DNA from: JBJYIN01 sp046237015
GTDB taxonomy: Bacteria; Pseudomonadota; Gammaproteobacteria; Enterobacterales; Enterobacteriaceae
Direction of reading: 5' to 3'
Length of the DNA stretch: 64,000 nucleotides
Assembly (NCBI RefSeq): GCF_046237015.1
Contig: NZ_JBJYIN010000001.1
Location: 62,001 to 126,000, forward strand
Below the pieces are notes generated by a model. The model had not been told where the DNA came from, did no database searches, and saw only the letters and a program-made list of their open reading frames with translations. The translations under genes and the position numbers were made by a program. Position 1 is the stretch's first letter. Every line of letters begins with the position of its first letter. Positions 15,772 to 25,292 of the stretch are shown one piece after another.

Positions 15772-17970
15772 ATGTATAAGCCGCAAAAATTAACAATAAA
15801 ACCGCTGGCGCTGATTATCGCGGGATTCATCAGTACTCAAGCATGTATCGCTTACGCAGCAGATGAAGACACCATCACGGTCCGCACTACGGCTGAGCAA
15901 GAATTAAAACAGCAGCCTGGCGTGTCTATCATTACCGCGGAAGACATCAAAAAAACGCCACCGGTCAATGATTTGTCAGAGATCATTCGTAAAATGCCAG
16001 GAGTCAATCTCACCGGAAACAGTGCAACGGGAGCGAGAGGAAACAATCGTCAGATCGACCTGCGCGGTATGGGACCGGAAAATACACTGATCCTCATTGA
16101 TGGTCGCCCGGTTACCTCACGAAACGCAATTCGTTATGCATGGGACGGTGAGCGCGATACTCGAGGCGATACCAACTGGGTACCAGTAGAAGAAGTAGAA
16201 CGCATTGAAGTGTTACGCGGCCCAGCAGCGGCCCGCTATGGTTCTGGCGCGGCAGGTGGCGTGGTGAATATCATCACTAAACGTCCGTCCAACACCTGGA
16301 CGGGTTCATTCTCACTCTATGGCAACCAGCCGGAAAATAGTAAAGAAGGTGCTACGCGTCGGGCCAATTTTAATCTAAGTGGCCCATTAGCGGGTGATGC
16401 ACTTACGATGCGCCTGTATGGCAATATGAATAAAACCGATGCCGACAGTTGGGATATCAACCGTAACCAGAACGGTTCTTCCGCTGCCGGGCGCGAAGGC
16501 GTGCGCAATAAAGACCTCAATACATTATTATCCTGGAAACTCTCACCACAGCAAATTATTGATATCGAAGCAGGCTATAGCCGTCAGGGAAATATCTACA
16601 CCGGTGATACACAGTTTAGCGGCGGTGGTGCTATCCCTGAAAATCTGGCAAAGAGCGGTGCGGAAACCAATAGACTATATCGACAGAATTATGCCATCAC
16701 ACATAATGGTATCTGGGATTGGGGACAATCACGTTTTAATTTTGCTTACGATCAGACTAACAATACCCGTTTAGAAGAAGGACTATATGGTCGTAATGAA
16801 GGAAGTATTACTTCGGCAGGAAAATATAATACCAGTCGACTGAAAAACTATCGTCTCAGTGGCGAATTAAACATTCCATTTGAACTCTGGGTAGAACAAA
16901 CCGTCACGCTGGGCGCAGAATGGAGTCGTGAACAGCTAAACGACCCGGCATCTAGCAGTTACGCGGGAACTCCCGGTGATATCATCCCCGGCACCTCCCC
17001 CGATCCTTCCCAGCGCAGCAGTAAAAACAGCGCCGAACTCAGCGCACTCTATTTTGAAAATAATATCGAAGTTACCCCTGGCACCAAAGTCATTCCCGGT
17101 CTGCGCTTCGATTACCATGACAAATTTGGCGGTAATTACAGCCCCAGCCTGAACATCCAACAGGAATTGAGTGAAATGTTCAGCGTGAAAGCCGGTATCG
17201 CACGCGCCTTTAAAGCACCAAACCTGTATCAATCCTCTGCGGGCTATTTGCTCTATTCACGTGGTAACGGCTGCCCGTTTGGCGTGGATTATAATAACGG
17301 TGGTGGCTGCTATCTGGCTGGCAATGACAATTTGGATCCCGAAATCAGTGTTAATAAAGAGATCGGTCTGGAATTCAAACACTCAGGCTGGCGAGCCGGG
17401 GTAACCTATTTTCGTAATGACTATAAAAACAAGATCGTTTCCGGAACGGAGGTGCTAAATCCAGGACAAAGGCCTGCCGTATTACGTTGGGAAAATGGTG
17501 GTAAAGCGCTAGTGGAAGGGCTGGAAGCCAACCTACTCGTACCCGTGATTGAAGACTCGCTGGACTGGAGCACCAATGCTACCTATATGATTGAGTCGAA
17601 AAATAAGGATACCGGTAATCCGTTATCTATTATCCCGAAATACACGATTAACACCATGCTGGACTGGCAGGCCACAGATCGCTTTTCCGCCAATATAAAT
17701 TGGACGATGTACGGTAAGCAAAAGCCACGTCAATACGCGACAAACTGGTCGGAGACACCGGTTTCGAACGGCGGTGGGCTTTCTTCTCGTGAAGTAGGCA
17801 GCTACTCGGTATTCGGTGCTGGTGTAAACTATCAGCTTAATAAAAATCTGCGCGTTAACGCTGGCATCAGCAATCTGCTGAACAAAACGCTTTATCGTGC
17901 AGCAGAAGGCGCATCAACTTATAACGAACCCGGTCGTGCCTATTACGCTGGAGTGACGACTTCATTTTAA
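15772..17970 (+). CDS. iroN: TonB-dependent catecholate siderophore receptor, IroN/FepA family
   Basis: Outer-membrane receptor for ferric enterobactin-type siderophores (732 residues). A signal peptide ends near AYAADEDT. The plug domain (QQPGVSIITAEDIKKTPPVN to VVNIITKRP) is followed by a 22-strand barrel ending in GRAYYAGVTTSF with terminal Phe. The match to Salmonella/E. coli IroN is close over the whole length, for example IRKMPGVNLTGNSATGARGN and RQGNIYTGDTQ. I choose the ATG at 15772 over 15727 because it directly precedes the signal peptide. No siderophore synthesis, glucosylation or export genes adjoin it, so it is an orphan receptor. It may take up enterobactin, salmochelin or linear catecholates. 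Confidence 0.9.
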   Translation: MYKPQKLTIKPLALIIAGFISTQACIAYAADEDTITVRTTAEQELKQQPGVSIITAEDIKKTPPVNDLSEIIRKMPGVNLTGNSATGARGNNRQIDLRGMGPENTLILIDGRPVTSRNAIRYAWDGERDTRGDTNWVPVEEVERIEVLRGPAAARYGSGAAGGVVNIITKRPSNTWTGSFSLYGNQPENSKEGATRRANFNLSGPLAGDALTMRLYGNMNKTDADSWDINRNQNGSSAAGREGVRNKDLNTLLSWKLSPQQIIDIEAGYSRQGNIYTGDTQFSGGGAIPENLAKSGAETNRLYRQNYAITHNGIWDWGQSRFNFAYDQTNNTRLEEGLYGRNEGSITSAGKYNTSRLKNYRLSGELNIPFELWVEQTVTLGAEWSREQLNDPASSSYAGTPGDIIPGTSPDPSQRSSKNSAELSALYFENNIEVTPGTKVIPGLRFDYHDKFGGNYSPSLNIQQELSEMFSVKAGIARAFKAPNLYQSSAGYLLYSRGNGCPFGVDYNNGGGCYLAGNDNLDPEISVNKEIGLEFKHSGWRAGVTYFRNDYKNKIVSGTEVLNPGQRPAVLRWENGGKALVEGLEANLLVPVIEDSLDWSTNATYMIESKNKDTGNPLSIIPKYTINTMLDWQATDRFSANINWTMYGKQKPRQYATNWSETPVSNGGGLSSREVGSYSVFGAGVNYQLNKNLRVNAGISNLLNKTLYRAAEGASTYNEPGRAYYAGVTTSF

Positions 17971-17972
17971 TA

Positions 17973-18040
17973 TCAGGGAAATTATTCCCTGCTGTATTTC
18001 CCCGCATTGACTTAATCCCCCAATTATCTGGGGGATTAAG
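17973..18040 (+). terminator. Double stem-loop after the receptor gene
   Basis: CAGGGAA-ATTA-TTCCCTG near 17974-17991 is followed by a perfect 12-bp stem (CTTAATCCCCCA / TGGGGGATTAAG) at 18011-18040. The second lies between convergent iroN and cheV and may serve both. Confidence 0.75.
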
Positions 18041-18156
18041 AATACAAAAGCGCTTCACATCTTGAATGGACAGATCGCTGCTTCACCATTACAGTCAACG
18101 CCGTGTCGATTTAAAACATAAGGCGAAAAATGTAGAAAACATTCAGGTAGCTATCG

Positions 18157-19131
18157 TTAACGGGATACTTTATCTAATACACCCTGAATAGCCGCAGCCA
18201 ACTCATTAATTTCAAACTTCGCCACATAAGCATCCGCCCCGACATTACGAACATGATCCTCGTTCGCACTGCCTGACAGCGAAGAATGGATAATAACCGG
18301 GATATTTTTCAGAAACTCATCGCGTTTGATATTACGTGTCAGCGTAAAACCATCCATTTCCGGCATTTCTAAATCGGTTAACACAAATCCGATCTTATCC
18401 GAAATAGGCACACCTTCCGTTTGCGCAGCTTGAGCCATCGCCTTGATTTTATTCCAGGCCTCTAACCCAGTAATGTGCATACTGTAAGGGATAGACATCA
18501 TGTTCAACCCCTGCTCAAGCAGCGAACGGGCAACTTTTGAATCTTCCGCAACAATCGCAACGGCACCTGGCTTCATAGGAAATTTTTTCGTTTCCACGTT
18601 ATCGATCCGAATATCGCGATCGACCGGAATGATGTCATGCAGAATCTGTTCAACATCCAATACCAGGGCCAAACGGTTACTTGCGCTATCACTATCAAGG
18701 CGAGCAATACTCGTGATATAGCTGCTGCTCACACTAGCTTCTGCCGTGAGAACCTGACTCCACTCAAGACGTACAATGTCGTCGACCGACTCCACAGCAA
18801 AAGCCTGTGTGCTGCGCGCATATTCTGTCACAAGAAGGATATTCAGGCCGGTTTCTGGTACACAGCCAGCCACAGCGGGAAGATCAATGACGGGAATGAC
18901 CTGACCACGAATATTGACCATACCAAGCATGGGCGGTTTCATACCCGCAGCCTTGGTCAACGAGGGCATAGGAACAATTTCGCGAAGCTTGAACACATTG
19001 ATACCGAACAATTCAGATTGTTCGTCATTTGACGCAGAGGGGGCAGAACCTAACCGGAACAACAAAAGTTCAAACTTGTTAGCTGAGGTGAGGTTAGTTC
19101 TCTCCTCAATCTCTTTTTGAAAATTATCCAT
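18157..19131 (-). CDS. cheV: Chemotaxis coupling protein CheV
   Basis: Chemotaxis scaffold that couples receptors to CheA. An N-terminal CheW-like domain (FGINVFKLREIV, MLGMVNIRGQVIPVIDL) is joined to a C-terminal receiver domain with the phospho-acceptor Asp in FVLTDLEMPEMDGF. It has 324 residues, the usual size. I choose the ATG at 19131, preceded by GAGG, over an upstream start at 19233. It stands alone, outside any che/flagellar operon. CheV is found in Salmonella and Pectobacterium-type bacteria but not in E. coli K-12. Confidence 0.95.
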   Translation of the reverse strand: MDNFQKEIEERTNLTSANKFELLLFRLGSAPSASNDEQSELFGINVFKLREIVPMPSLTKAAGMKPPMLGMVNIRGQVIPVIDLPAVAGCVPETGLNILLVTEYARSTQAFAVESVDDIVRLEWSQVLTAEASVSSSYITSIARLDSDSASNRLALVLDVEQILHDIIPVDRDIRIDNVETKKFPMKPGAVAIVAEDSKVARSLLEQGLNMMSIPYSMHITGLEAWNKIKAMAQAAQTEGVPISDKIGFVLTDLEMPEMDGFTLTRNIKRDEFLKNIPVIIHSSLSGSANEDHVRNVGADAYVAKFEINELAAAIQGVLDKVSR

Positions 19132-19704
19132 GCTTTCCTCAATACGAATAATTATAGATATACGGTAACAAGGCGACATTCGCGATGCGATCAAATAAGG
19201 ATGGTCATCGACTCCCCCACTGTACGCGATCAATAGCTCCCTTCAAATCTTATCCACCGCCACAAAACAAAGTAGATGTGAGGCACATGACCCACAGCCA
19301 GATGTTCAATCACTTTACAAATCAGTTAGATAATTGCGATACCGTTTTACATGGATAATCGCGTAAATTGATCACCGCGTATTTCAACGTTGATCACTTT
19401 CTGTTATCGGCAGCGAACGACCATTTCATGACCCCGGACACATTAATAAATTTGCATTATCGGGGAATCAACGACGAATTAGCGGCAAACAAGAATACCC
19501 GAGGTGGCAACATAACGTTCAGACCCGTCCTCTACAGCAAGCGGTTCCATAACGAAGGGATAACTGATTAATAATAGAACAATCGTCTGAGAACACCTCA
19601 ATGCATACCGCTCGAAAACGCGAAAGAAAATAGCATTGAGTCTAAACAAGGTTATTATGCTACTCGTTATCCCCACCACCTCCACCATTCAGGGAGCTCC
19701 ATTC
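19132..19704. other. Intergenic region cheV / monooxygenase, no gene seen
   Basis: About 570 bp between divergent genes. Open frames here have no ribosome-binding site or family resemblance. I looked for a flagellar sigma-28 promoter before cheV and found no clear TAAA-N15-GCCGATAA match. Confidence 0.4.
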
Positions 19705-20007
19705 ATGCTAAAAGTCATCGCTCAGGATTTTATCAAACCCGAAAGCATCGATATCGTTATGCCGCTTTATCGCGAATTGGTTGAAAAAACCAAACAGGAA
19801 CCCTTATGCATTTCATACGAGCTTTTTATCGATCAAAAAGATCCCGGGCATTTTATTTTTGTTGAGAGCTGGCCAAATCAGGCGGCATTGGATAAGCACT
19901 GTCAGACCGAGCATTTTCGACGTCTGGTTCCTATGATCAATCACCATCAACGACAGGCGTGCGATGTGCTATTGATGGATCCTGTTGCTGGTACAGAGCA
20001 GCACTAA
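19705..20007 (+). CDS. Antibiotic biosynthesis monooxygenase (ABM) domain protein
   Basis: A 100-residue ferredoxin-like dimeric alpha/beta-barrel protein of the ABM/YgiN type. It is recognised by MLKVIAQDFIKPESID, CISYELFIDQKDPGHFIFVE, then SWPNQAALDKHCQTEHF. E. coli YgiN acts as a quinol monooxygenase; other members modify quinones or polyketides. I choose the ATG at 19705, with AGGGAG 8 nt upstream. It is a single gene ended by a terminator. No function beyond the fold is shown. Confidence 0.85.
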   Translation: MLKVIAQDFIKPESIDIVMPLYRELVEKTKQEPLCISYELFIDQKDPGHFIFVESWPNQAALDKHCQTEHFRRLVPMINHHQRQACDVLLMDPVAGTEQH

Positions 20008-20028
20008 TCCAGACGGGACAAATCAAGC

Positions 20029-20052
20029 AACCCGTCTCTCGACGGGTTCTTA
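20029..20052 (+). terminator. Rho-independent terminator
   Basis: AACCCGTC-TCTC-GACGGGTT followed by CTTACG lies between the convergent ABM gene and the M24 hydrolase gene. The U-tract is short. Confidence 0.7.
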
Positions 20053-20075
20053 CGCAGAAACGGAAGCTATAAACA

Positions 20076-21218
20076 TCAGCCAGCAATAAACAACTGACGC
20101 GGTGCCTGAGTCAGACGTTCATGACCCTGTTCAGTCACAACGATAGTTTCACTAAACGCCAATCCTTCCGCATAAATATACATATGGAACACCATTCCCG
20201 CTTTCAAACGCCACTCAGCATTAGGAAGAAAGACACGGCTGAAATCACTGGTCTTTGGTGAAAAACGCGGATAATAGCCTAATGCATAACCGGTAATACC
20301 GGCATAATCTTTTCGCAAACCAGCGGCAATGACGGCATCGCGAGCCAACGCATCAATCTCTTTCGCAACCATACCGGGCTTCATTGCTGCAAATTGTTTA
20401 TCCTGAATAGCAATAAGCTGCTCAGCCAAACGCTTTTGTTCTGGTGTGGCATGTCCAATCACGACAGGGCGCATAAGTCGGGAGCTATAACCATGTTTGA
20501 AGGCTACAAGCTCCATATGCAAAATATCACCGGTCACTAATGGATGATCATATAAGCTTCCATGCAGAAAGCTGTTTCCCACCCCTTGGGTAAGGATGCC
20601 GCAGCGATTGGAGTCTACACCATTGCGCATAAAGACTTGATGAACAATATTAGCGACATCACGCCCTGTTTTCCCCTCACCCGCTTCAATCACAGCAGCA
20701 GATAATGCCAAATCGCACGCCTTTGCCGCAGTAGCAAGATGAGCAATTTCCTGAGATGTTTTACATTCCCTCAAGCATTCCAATACGCCAGAAAAATCCC
20801 GAAAAACATGTTCAGGAAAACGGTGCTGTAAGCGATGAAAACGTTTTACTGACATATTATATGAATCAAAATCCATCCCGATGTTTAGTCGATCCCACCC
20901 ACGCGCGACGATAGTGTCGACAAGAACATCAACCGGATCCTGCCAGTCCGCGAAAGTCACCGTATCCGTTACCCAGCTATTTTCATGAAAAGTATGGGCA
21001 TCCATAGCACGGAAGACCATGACGGGATCGTCTTGTAATGTCAGCAAACACGCACGATACAAATTCTCAGAAATACCGAACCCAGTCAGATAATATAAGA
21101 ACTCTGCCTGATCAATGATTAATAATTCAATCCCCTTTTCTTTCATATAAGAACGGGTGATTTCAACACGCTGACGATATTCCCCTGGTGCAAAAACTAT
21201 TTCATTATGATTTATCAT
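20076..21218 (-). CDS. M24 family creatinase-like hydrolase, metal ligands missing
   Basis: Pita-bread-fold enzyme of 380 residues with an N-terminal creatinase/prolidase domain (RRVEITR-like start, LLIIDQAEFLYYLTG) and a C-terminal M24 domain. The five metal ligands of aminopeptidase P are not conserved: the Asp sites become MEL and YSSRLMRP, the His site reads GYALGYYP and the Glu site MVFHMYIY. The same pattern occurs in metal-free creatinase and ectoine-hydrolase (DoeA/EutD) enzymes. The gene ends an ABC-transporter operon, so it probably hydrolyses the imported compound, perhaps a ring amide or guanidino compound. The substrate is not known. Confidence 0.85.
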   Translation of the reverse strand: MINHNEIVFAPGEYRQRVEITRSYMKEKGIELLIIDQAEFLYYLTGFGISENLYRACLLTLQDDPVMVFRAMDAHTFHENSWVTDTVTFADWQDPVDVLVDTIVARGWDRLNIGMDFDSYNMSVKRFHRLQHRFPEHVFRDFSGVLECLRECKTSQEIAHLATAAKACDLALSAAVIEAGEGKTGRDVANIVHQVFMRNGVDSNRCGILTQGVGNSFLHGSLYDHPLVTGDILHMELVAFKHGYSSRLMRPVVIGHATPEQKRLAEQLIAIQDKQFAAMKPGMVAKEIDALARDAVIAAGLRKDYAGITGYALGYYPRFSPKTSDFSRVFLPNAEWRLKAGMVFHMYIYAEGLAFSETIVVTEQGHERLTQAPRQLFIAG

Positions 21219-21246
21219 TTTATCCCCATTAATTCTTTGTTAATAA

Positions 21247-22023
21247 TTATCGTTTTGTTATTAGATTTGCGAGCAACAGCATACTAACTGTCACCAAAAT
21301 TAATAATACGCTTACCGCAGCAATAGAAGGTTCCAACTCAAATTGAATATTATTCCATATCCGAACAGAGAGTGTCTGAACATCATGTCCAGCCATAAAC
21401 ATGGAAATCAGTAATTCATCAAATGAGCTAAGAAAAGAAAATATCGCAGCGGATATCATGCCTGGTGCTGCAAGTGGAAATGTAATACGCGTCAATACGG
21501 TAAAATCATTCGCACCTAAGCTCATCGCTGCATATTCAAGCTGGCTATCAATACCCTGTAATGTTGAAGAAATGATAATAGTGGCGATCGGGAATGAGAT
21601 GATGGCATGTCCAATGATGATCGCACTGACGCTATCAATAATATCTACAGAGGAAAAAAAGAAAAACAATGAAAGTGCCGAAATAACATTCGGAACAATC
21701 ATGGGAAGTAATATTAACGCATAGATAACCGCCTTTCCCCTAAAGCGGAATCTTACTAATGCCATTGCCATCAAAATACTTAAAACCATTGCCACAAGGG
21801 TTGAAACAACTGCGATACGAAAGCTTAACCACAGAGAACTCAGCCAATCTGTGCTGCCTAATACCTTCTCCATCCAACGAAAGGAAAAACTTTGAGGGGG
21901 AAAAGCCAGATAGTTCGCATCATTAAACGCCAACGGGAAAACGATAATGATGGGTAAAGCCAAAAATAAAAGCACCAATATTGATAATGTGACCGAAAAA
22001 AAACCGAGTTTGTTCTGATTCAT
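21247..22023 (-). CDS. ABC transporter permease, PotC-like
   Basis: Inner-membrane permease of 258 residues with six predicted segments. The cytoplasmic ATPase-contact loop is seen as EYAAMSLGANDFTVLTRITF, then PLAAPG. It belongs to the polyamine/opine/iron group of ABC importers. It overlaps the preceding permease gene by 4 bp (ATGA), and the M24 gene follows 28 bp later. It pairs with the PotB-like permease to form the channel. Confidence 0.92.
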   Translation of the reverse strand: MNQNKLGFFSVTLSILVLLFLALPIIIVFPLAFNDANYLAFPPQSFSFRWMEKVLGSTDWLSSLWLSFRIAVVSTLVAMVLSILMAMALVRFRFRGKAVIYALILLPMIVPNVISALSLFFFFSSVDIIDSVSAIIIGHAIISFPIATIIISSTLQGIDSQLEYAAMSLGANDFTVLTRITFPLAAPGMISAAIFSFLSSFDELLISMFMAGHDVQTLSVRIWNNIQFELEPSIAAVSVLLILVTVSMLLLANLITKR

Positions 22024-22868
22024 CGTTTTGCCTCAAACAACTGTTCTAATCCAACCAGTCGTTGATATAACCAGAACAAGAGTAAAGTACAGGCTAATAA
22101 TAACGATGACAGCGCAGAACCAAACCCCCAGTCAAAATACGTTTCGATCTGGCTTTCAATAACCATGGAAATCATGGTCTGCTGTGGCCCCCCCATCAAC
22201 GCCGGGGTGATAAAAAAACCAAGTGCCATAATAAATACCAGTAACCCACCAGCCGCGGCGCCAGGTAGTGAGAGCGGCACAATCACCCGCCAAAAAGCAC
22301 GAATACGTGAAGCGCCCAAACTCTCAGCCACACAAAGTAAAGTCAGATCGATACCGCGCATCACGCTATAGAGCGCTAGCACCATATAAGGCAACAAAAT
22401 ATACGTCATGCCAATCAGCACACCCGTTGAGGTATACATTAATTTGAGCGGTTCATCCACTAACCCCATCGCAATCAAACTGCGGTTGACAAGACCTTGC
22501 GCCCCCAGCAGAACCATCCAGGCATAGGTTCGAACCAGCACACTAGTAAAATAAGGAATGATGACAATAATCAGAAAGATATTCGCGATCCGGGGTTTTA
22601 ATCTCGCTAAAAACCAGGCAAGCGGATACCCCAATAACAACGTGATAAACGTCACCCATACCGAAATACGCAGGGTAATCCACAAGACGTTGAGCCAGAC
22701 AGGTTCATGCACAATACGCAGGTAGTGTTTCCAGGTAAAAGTCGGACTATAGAGGCTAAAGCTCAGCATATTTATCAATGGGTAAAGAAAAAATGCTAAC
22801 AGAGCCAGAAGTGACGGCGCCAATAACAGCCAAAGCTTCCAATTTCTATGCACCAGTGAGATCTTCAC
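22020..22868 (-). CDS. ABC transporter permease, PotB-like
   Basis: First permease of the importer, with about six membrane segments and the EAA-type loop CVAESLGASRIRAFWRVIVP, then LSLPGA. I choose the GTG at 22868, whose G is shared with the stop codon of the upstream ATPase gene (TAGTG) and which has GGAG upstream. An ATG at 22895 would overlap the ATPase gene by 28 bp. With this start it has 282 residues. Confidence 0.9.
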   Translation of the reverse strand: MKISLVHRNWKLWLLLAPSLLALLAFFLYPLINMLSFSLYSPTFTWKHYLRIVHEPVWLNVLWITLRISVWVTFITLLLGYPLAWFLARLKPRIANIFLIIVIIPYFTSVLVRTYAWMVLLGAQGLVNRSLIAMGLVDEPLKLMYTSTGVLIGMTYILLPYMVLALYSVMRGIDLTLLCVAESLGASRIRAFWRVIVPLSLPGAAAGGLLVFIMALGFFITPALMGGPQQTMISMVIESQIETYFDWGFGSALSSLLLACTLLLFWLYQRLVGLEQLFEAKR

Positions 22869-23980
22869 TACGCCTGTTCTCCAGAAACAAACCATAAATC
22901 TTCCGGCTGCCAGCCAAGAGAAAGATCCATTCCTGGTACTAACGTTTTTTCCAAATGGTTATTCTGAGTCTGAACCAATAGTACCGAGCCATCGTTGAGC
23001 CGTAACGTCGCTTTTACCGTATGCCCCAAATAGAGTACGTCTGTAACGACGGCCTTCACAGGCAATATCTCTGGCGCAGCCAAACGGATTTTCTCTGGCC
23101 GTAATACTGCCAGAACTCGTTGACCACAAATAAGATGTTTTACCCCACGACCCGTTATTGATTCGCCACTATCTAATATGACATCGTAGCCATCAGCCTT
23201 AATCGCATGCACTCGGCCACTGATAAAATTAGATTGCCCAATAAATTCGGCAACCCAGCGATTAGCCGGCTGCTCATATAAAAATTGGGGAGAAGCTATC
23301 TGTGCAATTCTGCCATCCTGCATGACCGCAACGCGATCGGAAAGCGTGAGTGCTTCTTCCTGATCGTGGGTAACAAACAAAACAGTAGAGCCAGAAGAGG
23401 TATGCAATCGTTTAATTTCCAACTGCATATGTTCGCGCAGCTTTTTATCCAGAGCCCCCAACGGCTCATCCATTAATAACGCCTGCGGTTCAAAAATCAG
23501 CGCACGTGCCAGCGCAATTCGTTGCTGTTGACCACCGGAAAGCTCACGTGGAAATTGATGTTTTTTATCAGCGAGTTGTACCATGTCTAACGCATCGGCG
23601 ACTTTCTTCCCGATCGCTGCTCGCGATACTCCCCGCATCTCTAGCGGAAAGGCGAGATTACGGGCGACAGTGAGGTGGGGAAATAGCGAATAGTTCTGAA
23701 AAACCACGCCTAAATTCCGCTTCGCAGGCGGCATATTGGTGACATTTTTTCCACCTAACAGAATTTGCCCCGAAGAAGGCGCGGTAAATCCGCCTACCAT
23801 CATGAGCGTCGTGGTTTTACCCGATCCACTCGCCCCCAGCAAGGTAACAAATTCACCCGGTTCGATGGTCAAATCAATATTGTCGACAGCCACAGACTGA
23901 CCAAAATGCCGGGTAATACCTTGTAAACGAATTTCCGTTCCCACAGACGGGGAACGGAATGACAGATTGGCAATACTCAT
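22868..23980 (-). CDS. ABC transporter ATP-binding protein, PotA-like
   Basis: ATPase subunit of about 370 residues. Walker A is GASGSGKTT, the Q-loop VFQNYSLFPHLTV, the signature LSGGQQQR, Walker B ALLMDEPLGALD and the H-loop VTHDQEEA. A C-terminal TOBE domain follows from about residue 275. The ATG at 23980 overlaps the stop codon of the binding-protein gene (TAATG), which shows translational coupling and is preferred to 24010. Confidence 0.94.
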   Translation of the reverse strand: MSIANLSFRSPSVGTEIRLQGITRHFGQSVAVDNIDLTIEPGEFVTLLGASGSGKTTTLMMVGGFTAPSSGQILLGGKNVTNMPPAKRNLGVVFQNYSLFPHLTVARNLAFPLEMRGVSRAAIGKKVADALDMVQLADKKHQFPRELSGGQQQRIALARALIFEPQALLMDEPLGALDKKLREHMQLEIKRLHTSSGSTVLFVTHDQEEALTLSDRVAVMQDGRIAQIASPQFLYEQPANRWVAEFIGQSNFISGRVHAIKADGYDVILDSGESITGRGVKHLICGQRVLAVLRPEKIRLAAPEILPVKAVVTDVLYLGHTVKATLRLNDGSVLLVQTQNNHLEKTLVPGMDLSLGWQPEDLWFVSGEQA

Positions 23981-25113
23981 TAAGCCGTGCCCAAAAACCA
24001 TTGCTGCCAAGTTTTACCTACTTGTTCTATATTATCAGCCCACCACTGTGCGTTTCGCACAAACGTCTTCGAATAATATTCCGGATTTGACGGTAATTTA
24101 ACCAAATCTTCGGGGCGAACAAATTCAAAAGCTTTTCTATTTGTCGGGCCATAAGCAATATGCTGGGTAATCTTGGCTTGTACTTCTGGCTGTAAGGCAA
24201 AATCAATAAACAGCTGGGCGTTTTCCGGGTTTGGCGCACCTTTAACCACACTCCAGTACTGCACCTGCTGTTTTGCCTGGTTCCATTCAATCGCCAATGG
24301 TGCACCCTGATCAATCAACGTCTGAACGCGTCCATTCCACACCCCGCCAAGTACCGCATCTTTGCGCTCCAGTAACTCAGCAGACAGTGCGCCAGTATCC
24401 CACCATTTTGAAACATGTGGTTTGATCCTACTCAGAGAAGCAAATGCACGTTCAAGATTAATCGGATACAGTTGGTCTTTATCCACCCCATCGGCTAATA
24501 ATGCAAACTCTAACTCAGTCGAGCTGGTTCGCATATCCGCTAAGGTTCGCGCCCCCGGAAATTGTTTGGCATCCCAGAATTCTACCCAGTTTTTAGGATG
24601 AGATTCTTTACTGAATACATCTGTATTATAAACCATCACTGATGCATAAAGCAGATTACCGACTAAATTGGGATGACGTAGTTCCGGCATAATGTCATCA
24701 GGATTGCTAAACTTCATCGCGGAATAATTAATTGGCGCGAGTATTCCCGCATTATTAAAATTAAACTGCGTAATATCGCTTAGATCCAGAACATCAATAC
24801 CCATTTTACCGGTTTTTGACATCGCCAGTATTTGTGATCCCGTTGCAGGTACCACTCTGACATTAATACCGGTGGCTGCGGTAAAAGGCTTATGAACCGC
24901 AATATCCATTGCGTCCTGATAAGCCCCCCCTAGCCCTCTTACGATCACTTCCTTATCACCCTTCGCAAAAGCGGAAGGTATAGAGAAAGCACCTAGCGCC
25001 ATACCTGCGCCGAGGATCGAACCTTTCTTGATTAAATTACGTCTGGAGGTATTAACATCATCCCCCATTAAAACTGGTGTAGCGGAAAGCAGGCTTTCTT
25101 TTTTACTACTCAT
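23980..25113 (-). CDS. Tat-exported ABC substrate-binding protein, PotD-like
   Basis: Periplasmic binding protein of 377 residues, the recognition part of the importer. Its N-terminus has a twin-arginine signal: SRRNLIKKG, a hydrophobic stretch (ILGAGMALGAFSI) and a likely cleavage after SAFA. The mature part (VIVRGLGGAYQDAMDIAVHK) resembles the putrescine/spermidine/opine-type family. I choose the ATG at 25113, with GAGG 9 nt upstream, over 25182. Tat export of an ABC binding protein is less common than Sec export and suggests folding before transport. Confidence 0.88.
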   Translation of the reverse strand: MSSKKESLLSATPVLMGDDVNTSRRNLIKKGSILGAGMALGAFSIPSAFAKGDKEVIVRGLGGAYQDAMDIAVHKPFTAATGINVRVVPATGSQILAMSKTGKMGIDVLDLSDITQFNFNNAGILAPINYSAMKFSNPDDIMPELRHPNLVGNLLYASVMVYNTDVFSKESHPKNWVEFWDAKQFPGARTLADMRTSSTELEFALLADGVDKDQLYPINLERAFASLSRIKPHVSKWWDTGALSAELLERKDAVLGGVWNGRVQTLIDQGAPLAIEWNQAKQQVQYWSVVKGAPNPENAQLFIDFALQPEVQAKITQHIAYGPTNRKAFEFVRPEDLVKLPSNPEYYSKTFVRNAQWWADNIEQVGKTWQQWFLGTA

Positions 25114-25169
25114 ACTCACCATCCTCTGATGTATATATGACGAAGAGCGCTCCTTTCTGGTGTTGTTAA

Positions 25170-25233
25170 TATACTCCGCCATACTTCAAGCCGCATATAT
25201 CAATTTATCTGCAACTCAAAGTACGGCGGGTAC
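25170..25233. repeat. Short copy of the dispersed palindromic repeat
   Basis: The left end (TATACTCCGCCATACTTCAA) and the inverted right end (GCAACTCAAAGTACGGCGGG) match the ends of the element at 48916-49042 with most of the middle deleted. It lies between the RpiR regulator and the transporter operon. Confidence 0.65.
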
Positions 25234-25292
25234 AAGTTTTATCAAAAAATTACTACTATTTTTTAATACTTTTTATTAAGTATTATATTTTT

